Below are positions 26,111-35,063 of a stretch of DNA of 64,000 nt, in pieces. The stretch covers positions 3,100,001 to 3,164,000 of the forward strand of contig NZ_LR699554.1 of the NCBI RefSeq assembly GCF_902459535.1. The letters run 5' to 3'. Within the stretch, counting starts at the first letter, position 1; each line of letters begins with the position of its first letter. The notes under the pieces were generated by a model. The model did not search any database, was not told the DNA's origin, and worked only from the letters and a program-made list of their open reading frames with translations. The stretch is from Paraburkholderia dioscoreae (GTDB lineage Bacteria > Pseudomonadota > Gammaproteobacteria > Burkholderiales > Burkholderiaceae). A program made the position numbers and the translations under genes.

Positions 26111-26884
26111 TCAGAGCGATTCGAGCGTCAGTTCTTCCGCCATCAGACGGTTGCCGGCCATCAGGCCGCCGTCCACCGGCAACGCGACGCCGGTAATCAC
26201 GCGCGCCATCGGCGAGGCGAGAAACAGTACCGCGTCGGCAATGTCGTCGGGCGTCGCGAAATCGCGCAACGGGTACCACTTTTTCAGGTCTTCGAAGACC
26301 TGCGGATTCTTCTCGACGCGCGCCTGCCAGGCCTGCGTCTTCACCGTGCCCGGACACACGATGTTGGCGCGAATGCCGTAGCGGCCCAGTTCGAGCGCGA
26401 GTGCCTTCGTATAACTGATGAGCCCGGCTTTCGCCGCACTGTAGGCCGGATGACCGAGCGCGGCCATGCCGTTCACCGAGCCGATCAGCACCAGCACGCC
26501 CTGCCGCCGCTCGATCATGGACGCGCGCACGGCTTCGACCGTGTGATACGTGCCGTTCAGATTCAGATGAATGTCGCGCTGCCAGCTCGCGGCATCCGTC
26601 GTGGCCAGCGTCAGACCTTGTGCCGCGCCGGCGTTGGCGACCAGCACGTCGACCGGGCCGCGCGCCGCGACTGCCGCGGCCACTGACCGTTGCACCGCGG
26701 CGGCATCGCCGAGATCGACTGCGATTGGCGTGACATACGCCGCGCCGAGTTGTGCGGTCAGCGCGTTCAGTGCGGCGGCGTCGATGTCGACCGCCAGCAC
26801 CGTATCGCCCTGCTCCACGAAACGCTTGCACAACACGCTGCCGATGCCGCCGCAAGCGCCCGTTACCAACACCGTACGATTCAT
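26111..26884 (-). CDS. SDR family oxidoreductase
   Basis: A 257-residue short-chain dehydrogenase: TGACGGIGSVLCKRF, NAGAAQG, IGSVNGMAALGHPAYSAAKAGL (catalytic Ser, Tyr and Lys) and a C-terminal GVALPVDGGLMAGN. The ATG at 26884 (MNRTVLVTG) is preferred over a longer frame. It is the first gene of the unit that includes the ATPase and RpiR genes, so it probably oxidises the sugar or polyol imported by this transporter. A TGTAA-N5-TTACA palindrome lies 44-58 bp upstream of its start. Confidence 0.88.
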   Translation of the reverse strand: MNRTVLVTGACGGIGSVLCKRFVEQGDTVLAVDIDAAALNALTAQLGAAYVTPIAVDLGDAAAVQRSVAAAVAARGPVDVLVANAGAAQGLTLATTDAASWQRDIHLNLNGTYHTVEAVRASMIERRQGVLVLIGSVNGMAALGHPAYSAAKAGLISYTKALALELGRYGIRANIVCPGTVKTQAWQARVEKNPQVFEDLKKWYPLRDFATPDDIADAVLFLASPMARVITGVALPVDGGLMAGNRLMAEELTLESL

Positions 26885-26927
26885 GTCCGCCTCGTTCTTC
26901 AGCCGCGCCGCCAGCACCCGATTAGCT

Positions 26928-26942
26928 TGTAAATTTCTTACA
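26928..26942. promoter_or_regulatory. RpiR-type operator candidate upstream of the SDR gene
   Basis: TGTAA-ATTTC-TTACA is a perfect 5-bp inverted repeat with a 5-bp spacer. RpiR-family regulators of the HexR type bind TGTA-N-TACA palindromes of this design. It lies where the promoter of the leftward SDR-ATPase-RpiR unit should be. Confidence 0.45.
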
Positions 26943-27068
26943 TAACCTGGCTTGACGAGTTACCTGGCCATCCCAAAGATTGGGTATCCGTGACTTCACA
27001 TTACACAGAATATCGCCTGATTTACAGCATCTTATGCACAAAACCGACCGGGAAAAAATATGGCAGAC

Positions 27069-27100
27069 CCTACGTGACAACCGGTTTTTCGTCATGTAGG
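27069..27100. promoter_or_regulatory. second operator-like inverted repeat upstream of the binding-protein gene
   Basis: CCTACGTGAC (27069-27078) and GTCATGTAGG (27091-27100) are inverted copies with 9 of 10 matches and a 12-bp spacer. They end 118 bp before the binding-protein start. The outer CTAC/GTAG resembles the TGTA-type half-sites near the SDR gene, so the same RpiR regulator could act here. Speculative. Confidence 0.35.
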
Positions 27101-27218
27101 ATTTTTTCAAACAATCCAACCCAAAGCGGCCGGCGACGGCAGCAAACCACCCCACCATCGCTGGATGGGACCGGAGTAAGCGCTAAACCGCTAACCCCGT
27201 TCGACACAGGAGAGAGAA

Positions 27219-28451
27219 ATGTCGTTGCATGCCCGTGCTTCCCTCGCGCTCGGCAAAGTTGCCGTGGCGCTCGCGTTTGCAGGTATCGCCGTCGCGGCTC
27301 ACGCCGACACGGTCCGCGTGACTGTCGCGCACTACAGCGACGCAACCGCGCCATACTTCGAAAAGATGGCCCGCAACTTCGAGAAGGCCAATCCCGGCAC
27401 CACCATCAAGATCGAAGACGTGAACTGGGACACGCTGCAACAGAAACTGCAAACCGACATTTCCGGCAACGCCAACGCCGACCTCGCGATCGTCGGCACG
27501 CGCTGGCTGCTCGACTTCGTGAAGGACGACGTCGCGGAACCGCTCGACGGTTACATGGACGCAAGCTTCAAGGGCCGCTTTATCGGCCCGTTCCTCGCCC
27601 CGGGTGAAATCAACGGCAAGGTGTACGGCCTGCCGATCGCCGCTTCGGCACGCGCGCTGTACTACAACAAGGACCTGCTCGCGAAGGTCGGCTATCCCGA
27701 CGGTCCGAAGACCTGGAACGACGTGATCGATGCGTCGAAGAAACTGAAGGCGCAGGGCATTGCCGGCTTCGGTCTGCAAGGCAAGGAAATCGAAACGGAC
27801 GTCTACTATTACTACGCCCTGTGGACCAATGGCGGCGACGTGGTCGGCAAGGACAACAAGGCGGCATTCAATTCGCCGGCCGGTATCAAGGCGGCGACGC
27901 TGTACAAATCGATGATCGATCAGGGTCTGACGCAACCGGGCGTGACCGGCTACAGCCGCGAAGACGTGCAGAACCTCTTCAAGCAAGGCCGCGTTGCGAT
28001 GGTGATTTCGGCGCCGTTCCTGTCGAAACAGATCAAGAAGGAAGCGCCGAACCTGAAGTACGGTATCGATCCGATTCCGATGGGCACGACGCACGCCACG
28101 TACGCCGTCACGGACTCGATCGTGATGTTCAAGAACTCGAAGGTGAAGAAGTCGGCATGGAAGTTCCTCGACTATCTGTTCACGAAGGAACCGCGCGTGG
28201 AGTTCACCACGACCGAAGGCTTCCTGCCGACCACCAAGGCTGAATCGACTGACCCGGCGTTCAACGATCCGGACACGAAGGCGTTCGTCGCGTTGCTGCC
28301 CACGGCCCGCTTTGCGCCGACGGTGACGGGTTGGGAAGACACCGCGAAAGCCGTGACCGACGCAATGCAGTCGATCTACCTGGGCAAGGCGAAACCGGCT
28401 GACGCATTGAATGCGGCGGCCACGCAGGCGAACAAGTCGCTCGGCAAGTAA
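27219..28451 (+). CDS. extracellular sugar-binding protein of an ABC transporter
   Basis: A 410-residue family 1 solute-binding protein. Residues 1-29 are a Sec signal peptide (ALGKVAVALAFAGIAVAAHADT, cleavage after AHA). The mature part shows the usual two-lobe pattern (YFEKMARNFEKANPGTTIKIEDVNWDTLQQKLQTDISG; YGLPIAASARALYYNKDLLAKVGYPDGPKTWNDV). RBS AGGAGAGAG lies upstream. It captures a sugar or polyol in the periplasm for the permeases encoded next. A 12-bp hairpin separates it from those genes, which would let it be made in excess. Confidence 0.9.
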   Translation: MSLHARASLALGKVAVALAFAGIAVAAHADTVRVTVAHYSDATAPYFEKMARNFEKANPGTTIKIEDVNWDTLQQKLQTDISGNANADLAIVGTRWLLDFVKDDVAEPLDGYMDASFKGRFIGPFLAPGEINGKVYGLPIAASARALYYNKDLLAKVGYPDGPKTWNDVIDASKKLKAQGIAGFGLQGKEIETDVYYYYALWTNGGDVVGKDNKAAFNSPAGIKAATLYKSMIDQGLTQPGVTGYSREDVQNLFKQGRVAMVISAPFLSKQIKKEAPNLKYGIDPIPMGTTHATYAVTDSIVMFKNSKVKKSAWKFLDYLFTKEPRVEFTTTEGFLPTTKAESTDPAFNDPDTKAFVALLPTARFAPTVTGWEDTAKAVTDAMQSIYLGKAKPADALNAAATQANKSLGK

Positions 28452-28510
28452 TCGCGCAGTGATCTCCTGCTGAAATCGTACTGACCCCGTCGCGATCTGC
28501 TGAACACGGA

Positions 28511-28542
28511 ACGCGCGCCGCCACAGGAAAGGCGGCGCGCGT
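28511..28542 (+). terminator. intercistronic hairpin between binding protein and permeases
   Basis: A perfect 12-bp GC stem (28511-28522 with 28531-28542) has an 8-nt loop and only two further T residues after the stem. Hairpins in this position of ABC operons commonly stabilise the upstream mRNA or partly terminate, lowering permease expression relative to the binding protein. Confidence 0.6.
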
Positions 28543-28619
28543 TTCGGTCGTAATGCACTATCTGGCCCATCCCGTCGCGCCCGCCGATCAACGCGGCCGC
28601 GTCTTACGATCGAGCACGC

Positions 28620-29510
28620 ATGAGCCGTTCTGCTTCTTCGCGCCTGCAAGCGCCCTGGTTGCTGATAGCGCCGAGCCTGATACTGGCGCTCTTCATCATC
28701 AGCTATCCGATTTTCAACATCGTGTGGCAATCGCTGCACGAGGTCTCGCGCTTCGGCGCAATTCGCGACTTCACCGGCCTGCAGAATTTCTACACGATCT
28801 TCGGCGACCCCGCGTTTCTGGCAGCCGCCAAACGAACCATTGTCTGGACCGTGTGCGTGGTCGGCGGCACGGTGCTGATTTCGGTACCCGTTGCGCTGGT
28901 ATTGAACCAGGATTTCTATGGACGCGGCGTGGCGCGCACGATTGTGATGCTGCCGTGGTCCGTCTCGCTGACCATGACCGCCGTGGTCTGGCGTTGGGCC
29001 TTCAACGACGACTACGGCATGGTCAACGTGACGTTGCAGAGGCTGGGCCTGATCAGCGGTCCGATTCATTGGCTGGCCACGCCGGAGCTCGCTTTTCCGG
29101 TCGAAATTGCAGTCGGCATTCTGGTGTCGATCCCGTTTACGGTGACGATTCTGCTCGGCGGATTGTCCTCGGTGCCCGGCGATATCTATGAAGCCGCGCG
29201 CATGGACGGCGCGAGCGCCTGGCAGCAGTTTCGCAAGCTCACCATGCCGCTGTTGCGGCCGTTCATCAACATGACGATTCTGTTGAACGTGATCTACGTA
29301 TTCAACTCGTTCCCGATCATCTGGGTGATGACGCAGGGCGGCCCGGACAACAGCACGCATATTCTCGTCACGTATCTCTACGAGCTTGGTTTCCGGCTGG
29401 GGCGTCCCGGCGAAGCCGCGGCGGTCTCGCTGATCATGCTCGTCATGCTGTTCGTTTTCTCGATCGCCTATCTGCGCCTGCAGCCCGCGAAAGAAGGAGA
29501 TCCGTCATGA
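28620..29510 (+). CDS. sugar ABC transporter permease 1
   Basis: A 296-residue permease with about six transmembrane helices (APWLLIAPSLILALFIISYPIF at the start). The cytoplasmic EAA loop reads YEAARMDGASAWQQFRKLTMPLL. It pairs with the next permease and the ATPase at 24960. Its stop overlaps the next start by 4 bp (ATGA). Confidence 0.9.
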   Translation: MSRSASSRLQAPWLLIAPSLILALFIISYPIFNIVWQSLHEVSRFGAIRDFTGLQNFYTIFGDPAFLAAAKRTIVWTVCVVGGTVLISVPVALVLNQDFYGRGVARTIVMLPWSVSLTMTAVVWRWAFNDDYGMVNVTLQRLGLISGPIHWLATPELAFPVEIAVGILVSIPFTVTILLGGLSSVPGDIYEAARMDGASAWQQFRKLTMPLLRPFINMTILLNVIYVFNSFPIIWVMTQGGPDNSTHILVTYLYELGFRLGRPGEAAAVSLIMLVMLFVFSIAYLRLQPAKEGDPS

Positions 29511-30358
29511 CTCTCAGCATCAAGATGAAGCGTTCGCTGTGGTGCTGGCTCGCACTGTCGCCCCTGGTCGTGGTGGTGCTGTTTCCGTTTGCCGTCATGC
29601 TGTTCACCGCTTTGAAGCCGGCCTCAGAGATATTTGTCTACCCGGCGCGGTGGCTGCCGGTGCATTGGCAGTGGAGCAATTTCTCCGACATGTGGGTGGC
29701 CGCCAATTTCGGCGTGGCGCTGCGCAACAGCACGGTGATCAGCTTGCTGTCGACCGCGCTTGCGCTGGCCGTCAGTCTGCCGGCCGCTTATGCGTTGGCG
29801 AGATTTCCGTTTCGCGGACGCGGCTTCTACCGTCAGTTTCTGCTCGTCACGCAGATGCTGTCGCCTATCCTGCTCGTGGTCGGGTTGTTCCGGCTGGCGG
29901 CGATGATTCCTTATGGCGACGGCAACCTGGTGGACTCCAAAATCGGCGTGATCGTTTCTTACGCGGCCTTCAATATCGCGTTTGCCGTGTGGATGCTCTC
30001 TTCGTACTTTCAGACGGTGCCGCGCGATCTGGAAGAGTCGGCCTGGCTCGAAGGATGCGGACGGACCAAGGCGGTCTTCAAGGTGTTCCTGCCGCTCGCG
30101 GTGCCTGCGATTGTCGTCACCGCGATCTTCACGTTCATCAACGCGTGGAACGAGTTCGCTGTGGTTTATACGTTGATCCGTTCACCGGAGAACAAGACGT
30201 TGACCGTGCAGGTCACCGACATGGTTGCCGGGAAATACGTCGTGGAGTGGCATCTGGTCATGGCCGCCACGCTCTGCGCGACGCTGCCGGTTTCGGTTGT
30301 GTTCGCGTGGCTACAGCGGTATCTGGTGAAGGGGCTCGCGTTGGGCGCGGTGAAGTAG
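29507..30358 (+). CDS. sugar ABC transporter permease 2
   Basis: A 283-residue permease of the MalG type with about six helices and the EAA loop LEESAWLEGCGRTKAVFKVFLPLA. It is translationally coupled to permease 1. Together with the binding protein and ATPase it completes an importer for an unidentified sugar or polyol. Confidence 0.9.
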   Translation: MTLSIKMKRSLWCWLALSPLVVVVLFPFAVMLFTALKPASEIFVYPARWLPVHWQWSNFSDMWVAANFGVALRNSTVISLLSTALALAVSLPAAYALARFPFRGRGFYRQFLLVTQMLSPILLVVGLFRLAAMIPYGDGNLVDSKIGVIVSYAAFNIAFAVWMLSSYFQTVPRDLEESAWLEGCGRTKAVFKVFLPLAVPAIVVTAIFTFINAWNEFAVVYTLIRSPENKTLTVQVTDMVAGKYVVEWHLVMAATLCATLPVSVVFAWLQRYLVKGLALGAVK

Positions 30359-30472
30359 CTTTTCAGGAAGGCGCGGCAGGTGGCGGCCTGCCATCGCATT
30401 CGTCATGCGGCGTTGCGGCGATTGTCAGAGCGCGAACCCGCCTAACGGGCCGCGCTCGCCTCATGCTTCGTG

Positions 30473-30766
30473 TTACTCCGTACCGCGCACAATCCGCAGG
30501 TCGCGCTCGACGCCATCACCCAACGCCTCCAGCGCTTTCTTGTAGGCATCGCTTTCATAGGCGGCGACGGCCGCTTCGTAGGTCGAAAACTCGATGACGA
30601 CCGTACGCTCCTTCAAGCCTTGCTCACGGGCCTCGTCCGCCACGCCACGCACGATGAACTTGCCGCCGGCAGCCGCCACGGCGGGCGCGGCGAGTTGCGC
30701 ATACGCGGCCAGTTTTGCCGCGTCCTTCGTTGCGCGATATGACGTCACCCAATATCCCTTGCTCAT
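30473..30766 (-). CDS. DUF1330 domain-containing protein
   Basis: A 97-residue protein with the DUF1330 pattern: GYWVTSYRATKDAAKLAAYAQLAAPAVAAAGGKFIVRG, then an ERTVVIEFSTYEAAVAAYESDAYKKAL segment. This is a dimeric ferredoxin-like (ABM-related) fold of unknown role. RBS GGAGC precedes the ATG. It is monocistronic, converging on the permease gene. Confidence 0.85.
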   Translation of the reverse strand: MSKGYWVTSYRATKDAAKLAAYAQLAAPAVAAAGGKFIVRGVADEAREQGLKERTVVIEFSTYEAAVAAYESDAYKKALEALGDGVERDLRIVRGTE

Positions 30767-31043
30767 TTGAAGCTCCTTTCAACGTTGGAAAAGCAGTCGT
30801 TGTCGTGCACGACGGCAAAGACGGATTATGACGCTTGCCGGCATCCCTGTTGCTCGCAGGGTCAATCGTCGGCATTGCTGTGGTGAATTGTAAGACCCCG
30901 GCTTGCATGCCGTCTCGAGCCAAGTTCTGCAAATACCGGCAATTCCGGTTACGCTGTTTGCGACTGCCGCTCTGGAACCGAAGCCGGCGCGCAACAGATT
31001 ATCTCCAGCCGCAACTATCTCGCATGGGACCAGGAACACCCCA

Positions 31044-31709
31044 ATGACACAAGCGCTCACCATCGATTTTGTCTCCGATATCGCGTGCCCGTGGTGCGCA
31101 ATCGGCCTCTCCTCGCTCCAGCTCGCACTATCGCGCCTTGGCGACGCGGTCGACGCTCGAATCGTCGTGCATCCGTTCGAGCTGAATCCGAACATGGGGC
31201 CGGACGGCGAGACCATTGTCGAGTATCTCGGCAAGAAATATGGGCGTACGCCGGAGCAGATCGCCGAAACGCATGCGGCGATCCGCGAGCGCGGTGCGAG
31301 CGTCGGTTTCACGTTCGGCCCGCGCACGCACGTCTACAACACGTTCGACGCGCACCGCCTGTTGCATTGGGCCGGTGTCAAAGGCGGGCAGTTGCCGCTC
31401 AAGCTGGCGCTGCTGCGCGCTTACCACTCCGAAGGCAAGGACACGAGCGACCATGAAGTGCTGATCGAAGCGGCGCAATCCGTGGGACTCGACGCCGCGG
31501 AGGCTCGTGACGTATTGCGAAACGGAACATACGCGGCCGAGGTTCGGGCGGAGGAGCGGAATAACGAGGCGATGGGCATCCAGTCGGTGCCGGCCATTAT
31601 CTTCAACCGTCGCTACCTGGTGAGCGGCGGACAGCCCGTGGAAACTTTCGAGCAAGTCATCCAGCAGATTCTGGCCGAAGCGAAGAACGAAGCTTCGCAG
31701 GACACGTAA
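31044..31709 (+). CDS. DsbA family oxidoreductase (FrnE-like)
   Basis: A 221-residue cytoplasmic thioredoxin-fold protein beginning MTQALTIDFVSDIACPWCAIG. The CPWC active site near residues 15-18 and the long helical insertion are typical of FrnE/2-hydroxychromene-isomerase-like DsbA proteins. The cis-Pro loop is IQSVPAIIFNRRYLVSGGQP. No signal peptide is present. AGGAAC precedes the ATG at 31044. Probably a polyketide-type isomerase relative or a disulfide redox enzyme of unknown target. Confidence 0.88.
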   Translation: MTQALTIDFVSDIACPWCAIGLSSLQLALSRLGDAVDARIVVHPFELNPNMGPDGETIVEYLGKKYGRTPEQIAETHAAIRERGASVGFTFGPRTHVYNTFDAHRLLHWAGVKGGQLPLKLALLRAYHSEGKDTSDHEVLIEAAQSVGLDAAEARDVLRNGTYAAEVRAEERNNEAMGIQSVPAIIFNRRYLVSGGQPVETFEQVIQQILAEAKNEASQDT

Positions 31710-31825
31710 GGCCGCACGTTGCCATGCGCCGGCAACGCCGCGCGCGGTGGAAGATGGAACGACTGCGCTTCTGGGCCGGAGCGTTCCGGTTGACTGACGG
31801 CCTTGAACCCCGCGCTTGCACTGTG

Positions 31826-31856
31826 ACGTATGCCCGGCAGATGCCAGGGCATACGT
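31826..31856. terminator. hairpin between convergent genes
   Basis: A perfect 10-bp inverted repeat (ACGTATGCCC at 31826-31835 with 31847-31856, 11-nt loop) lies between the ends of the DsbA-like and porin genes. It has no T-run on either side, so it may act as a stabilising or rho-assisted bidirectional end. Confidence 0.4.
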
Positions 31857-31884
31857 ATTCACACATCACTCGACGCCAGGCCGC

Positions 31885-33045
31885 CTAGAACGCGTGACGC
31901 ATACCCACGGTGACCGCCACTTGCGTGTTGGTCGCTGACGGCGACAACGTGTTGATCATGGCATGCGAGAGTACGGAGTCCGCAGGCGCCCCGTGCACGT
32001 TCTGATAGACGCCTTCAAGATAGAAGTCCGTGCGCTTGCTGATCGCATAGTCGGTCTGCAGCATGGCCGTGTTCCATCCCGGCGACGAACCGTTATATGC
32101 GCCATGTGTGTACGTGTATGCGCCCGATACGGTCACCGCCGGCGTGAGCGCGTACTTGGCGTTCACTTCGTAGTTGTCGAGGCGCAATGAGCCATTCAGC
32201 GATCCAGCAGACGTGTCGCCCGAACCGAGGTAGCTGCCCGTGCCGAAGGAGAACACACCCGACGCGTTGTCGATCTGAGTATGGCTCCAGACCAGCCCCA
32301 CAGTAGCGGGCCCGAATGTATAGTTGCCGCCCAGCGACCAGATACGCTGGCGTTGCGCGAGGAAGTTCGCGCTTGCATCGCCCGACGTCACCGCGCCGCT
32401 GCCGTCGCCCGCGTTGTTCAGTTGCAGATAGCCTGCAGCGAGATTCAGCGGACCCTGCGCATACGAAATGCCGAACCCGTATGACCGGTTATTGCCGAAG
32501 TCGCCCGCCTTGTTGCTGAACGAATACATCGTTTCGAACGTGACGCCGCGGTAAGTCGGGCTCGCGTACTTGACCGAATTGTTGATGACGACGGAATTCG
32601 CAGAAAGGTTGTCGTTTTCGAACGGATGCGCGGCCATGCTGCCGCCCCACGTGTTGAATTCCGCCGTGAGCGGTCCGACCAGGTCGTTCATCACGTCGAA
32701 CTGGCGACCGAACGTCAAGGTACCGAAAGGATCGCTTTGCAGGCCGACCCATGCCTGAGAGCCGAAACCATCGCCGGAGAATGCCTGGGCGCCATTGTTC
32801 AGCAGGAAGCCTTGCTCGAGTTTGAAGACCGCGTGCAAGCCGCCCCCCAGATCCTCCGAGCCCTTGAGGCCGAACACCGTGTTCTGCGTCGAACTGGTCA
32901 CTTCCTGCCAATTACTGTGCCCAAGCTGATTGTTCGTGTAAACCAATCCAGTATCGATGAGGCCGTAGAGGGTCACGCTGCTTTGCGCATGCGCCGACAT
33001 CGTAAATGCGCCGAAGAGCGCGACCGAGAGTAAAGACTTTTTCAT
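31885..33045 (-). CDS. Gram-negative porin (Burkholderia OmpC type)
   Basis: A 386-residue outer-membrane trimeric porin. The signal peptide MKKSLLSVALFGAFTMSAHAQ is followed by SSVTLYGLIDTGLVYTN, the Burkholderiales porin opening. Alternating beta strands run throughout and the C-terminus ends in Phe (GMRHAF), as needed for BAM insertion. The constriction-loop region carries the GSxAWVGL-type strand. I start at 33045; the longer frame upstream is not signal-like. It is a general diffusion channel for small hydrophilic solutes, and is monocistronic. Confidence 0.92.
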   Translation of the reverse strand: MKKSLLSVALFGAFTMSAHAQSSVTLYGLIDTGLVYTNNQLGHSNWQEVTSSTQNTVFGLKGSEDLGGGLHAVFKLEQGFLLNNGAQAFSGDGFGSQAWVGLQSDPFGTLTFGRQFDVMNDLVGPLTAEFNTWGGSMAAHPFENDNLSANSVVINNSVKYASPTYRGVTFETMYSFSNKAGDFGNNRSYGFGISYAQGPLNLAAGYLQLNNAGDGSGAVTSGDASANFLAQRQRIWSLGGNYTFGPATVGLVWSHTQIDNASGVFSFGTGSYLGSGDTSAGSLNGSLRLDNYEVNAKYALTPAVTVSGAYTYTHGAYNGSSPGWNTAMLQTDYAISKRTDFYLEGVYQNVHGAPADSVLSHAMINTLSPSATNTQVAVTVGMRHAF

Positions 33046-33514
33046 ACTTGTTGGCTCCGTGATCGTGATCAAGCAGTAATTGAGGGGCTCAATTGCTCTT
33101 TCCACCAGCGCCATGACCGCACATGCAATACGTTTGCAACCGTTGTTGCGCAAACTGCGAGAAGCATAAGGTGTTGTTTATTGATTATTGCGCGTCACGT
33201 GATTTCAATGGCTTGGCCATCGTGCGCGCTGATTTATTGCATGGTTTCAAATCGGCTCAATGAACGCGTAACAGCCAGTGCGGCGGAAAACGAGCAGTCC
33301 AATCATAGGGCGATGAAAATAAATGGGGTGTCAAAAAATTAGCCCCGTGGCGCGAAAAGAACAATGAGGGGACGAAGCTTAACGTTTTCCGGTATACGCC
33401 GCGAGTCGGCGTGACGGGATGCCGAGGGCGAAAAGGCGGATAGGGCCGCCTTTCTCATAGATTTGAAATTGATTGGAAAGCGTTGTGTAGCATCCGCCCT
33501 GGCACGCGTCCGTC
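33046..33514. other. intergenic region upstream of the porin
   Basis: A 469-bp AT-richer stretch without a convincing gene. It carries the porin promoter and 5' leader. Several TTGATTATTG-type AT tracts are present, but I cannot assign a specific regulator site or small RNA. Confidence 0.4.
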
Positions 33515-34099
33515 TTAGGGTTTCTTGAAAGCGCTATACAGTGTCTTTGCAAGCGTGCTCAACTCGCCACCCTGCTTACGGAGCGAAGCGATCTCTTCGC
33601 CGCTCTCCAACGTCCTTTCGACTCTGCGGGTGCGGTCTCGCGCGACGGCATCCAGGATCGCCTGCGGCAGAGCAGCCAGTTGATCGACTACCTCGAAATC
33701 ACCTAAACCGGTGAGCATCGGATTGTCGGAACCGCTGAGCATGGATCGTGCGTCGGCTTTGAACAGCACCAGCGGCTTGCCCGCGTGCCACGCGAGGGAC
33801 GCCTCGACAACCGTGCCTTCATCGGCAACGCGGCCGTTGAGATTGGCGACGACCGCATCAGAGCGCCTGAGCAACTGGTACGTATCCAGACTGAAGATTG
33901 CACGATCGAGGATATGCGCGGCTTCTTCGACCGAGGCGCCGAGTTTCTCGAGTTCGGGCTTGAGTTTCGCGAATTCCAGACCGTCGCGATGCGGAAGAAA
34001 TGTCGTCAAGCCCGCGGCCTCCAGCGTAGCTGCGATCGAATCCATTTCCGATCGCTCGGCGGCATTGAAGAGCGGCCCTGCGCAATACACTCGTGGCAT
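33515..34099 (-). CDS. nucleoside 2-deoxyribosyltransferase family protein
   Basis: A 194-residue protein starting MPRVYCAGPLFNAAERSEMD, with the family pattern: YCAGPLF, LPHRDG, SLDTYQLLRRSDAVVANLNGRVADEGTVVEASLAWHAGKPLVLFK. The Asp-Glu pair in the ADEGTVVE segment corresponds to the catalytic acid region of the family. It would exchange or hydrolyse the N-glycosidic bond of deoxynucleosides. The ATG at 34099 is favoured because homology starts there. Stand-alone gene. Confidence 0.85.
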   Translation of the reverse strand: MPRVYCAGPLFNAAERSEMDSIAATLEAAGLTTFLPHRDGLEFAKLKPELEKLGASVEEAAHILDRAIFSLDTYQLLRRSDAVVANLNGRVADEGTVVEASLAWHAGKPLVLFKADARSMLSGSDNPMLTGLGDFEVVDQLAALPQAILDAVARDRTRRVERTLESGEEIASLRKQGGELSTLAKTLYSAFKKP

Positions 34100-34296
34100 C
34101 TTTTTGTGTCCCCTGAGGATGGAGGAATCGTGAATTACTCCCGCAGCGAGAGTGTCGGCATTCATTGCACGAGCGTTTACGATAACGACGGGCGAAGCAA
34201 AGTCAATGTGGAGCGTTAGTCACGTTACTTCCCGGTGCAGTCGGAGCGAGGGCAAGCAGATGGCTTGTGAACCCCGCTCGCCCCTTTGCCCGCCAT

Positions 34297-34737
34297 TCAG
34301 TCGTCATGCCGATGCTTGTGATGACGCTTGCGCGACCCATAGCTGCGGGAATAGTCGTCCGCGTACGAATTGGAGCGCGAGATATTGCCGCCGAGCGCCG
34401 AACCCGCACCGCCGCCTAACGCAGCACCGACCAGACCGCCGCCGCGACCGCCCATCGCATTGCCCGCCGCCGTGCCCGCACCGCCGCCGAGCGCGCCGCC
34501 GATAATGGCGCCCGTGCGCTCCCTGCGGTTCGACGTGACCGCGCCTCCTGCGCCGCCGCCTACCGCGCCGCCGAGCACGGCGCCGGTGCTGCCGCCCAAT
34601 GCGCCACCCACAGCAGCGCCGGCGACGCCGCCGAGCGCGCCGCCAAGCGCGTTATTCATATCGCCGGCCAGCGCCGACAACGATGCCGAAGCGGTAAGCA
34701 CTGCAACGGCAACCATCCGGAGGATTCTGTTCGACAT
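34297..34737 (-). CDS. glycine-zipper secreted protein
   Basis: A 146-residue protein with a Sec signal peptide (about residues 1-24, ending SALAG). Long runs of GGxxG/AxGG repeats follow (residues about 28-115), forming glycine-zipper segments, and the tail is Ser/Tyr/Arg/His-rich (SYGSRKRHHKHRHDD). Such proteins associate with the envelope. The histidine-rich end might bind metal. The extreme GC and repeat character make the reading frame easy to mistake on the other strand, but the signal peptide fixes the strand. Confidence 0.75.
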   Translation of the reverse strand: MSNRILRMVAVAVLTASASLSALAGDMNNALGGALGGVAGAAVGGALGGSTGAVLGGAVGGGAGGAVTSNRRERTGAIIGGALGGGAGTAAGNAMGGRGGGLVGAALGGGAGSALGGNISRSNSYADDYSRSYGSRKRHHKHRHDD

Positions 34738-35014
34738 AAAAGTCCTTTCATTGTTTGGGACGGCGCCGAGTATAGCCGTGCTTTTGAAAGGTTTTTGTAA
34801 CTACGCCGCTTCACGTCCGTAAGACGTGTAACAAATAATCCGTGGGTTTGAGGGGGCGTATTTCGGTGGTGGCGTGCGATGCCATATCGGCAAGCCGGTG
34901 TGCCGCATGAGTCGCGCTTTAAGAACCCCTGGCTGGGCAGGAGAAGAAAACCGCCGGCTTTTCTTAGCCATCTTACGGATCGCTAATCATCCGCCTTTTC
35001 GTGTCAATAGTGCC

Positions 35015-35047
35015 GGCGGGCAGACGCCGTTACGCCGTCTGCCCGCC
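35015..35047 (-). terminator. hairpin after the phosphoesterase gene
   Basis: A perfect 12-bp stem (35015-35026 with 35036-35047, 9-nt loop) lies 17 bp past the stop codon of the leftward phosphoesterase gene. There is no T-run on the leftward side, so it is a weak or rho-assisted terminator. The rest of the gap up to 34737 shows nothing else notable. Confidence 0.5.
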
Positions 35048-35063
35048 AACCGCTCTTCGAACC

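Noticed and set aside
27183..29360. A 725-codon open frame on the minus strand across the sugar-binding protein and first permease
   Set aside because: It is rich in Arg and His with no domain or signal, and lies antisense to two genes with clear motifs, ribosome-binding sites and operon spacing. It is a high-GC codon-bias shadow.
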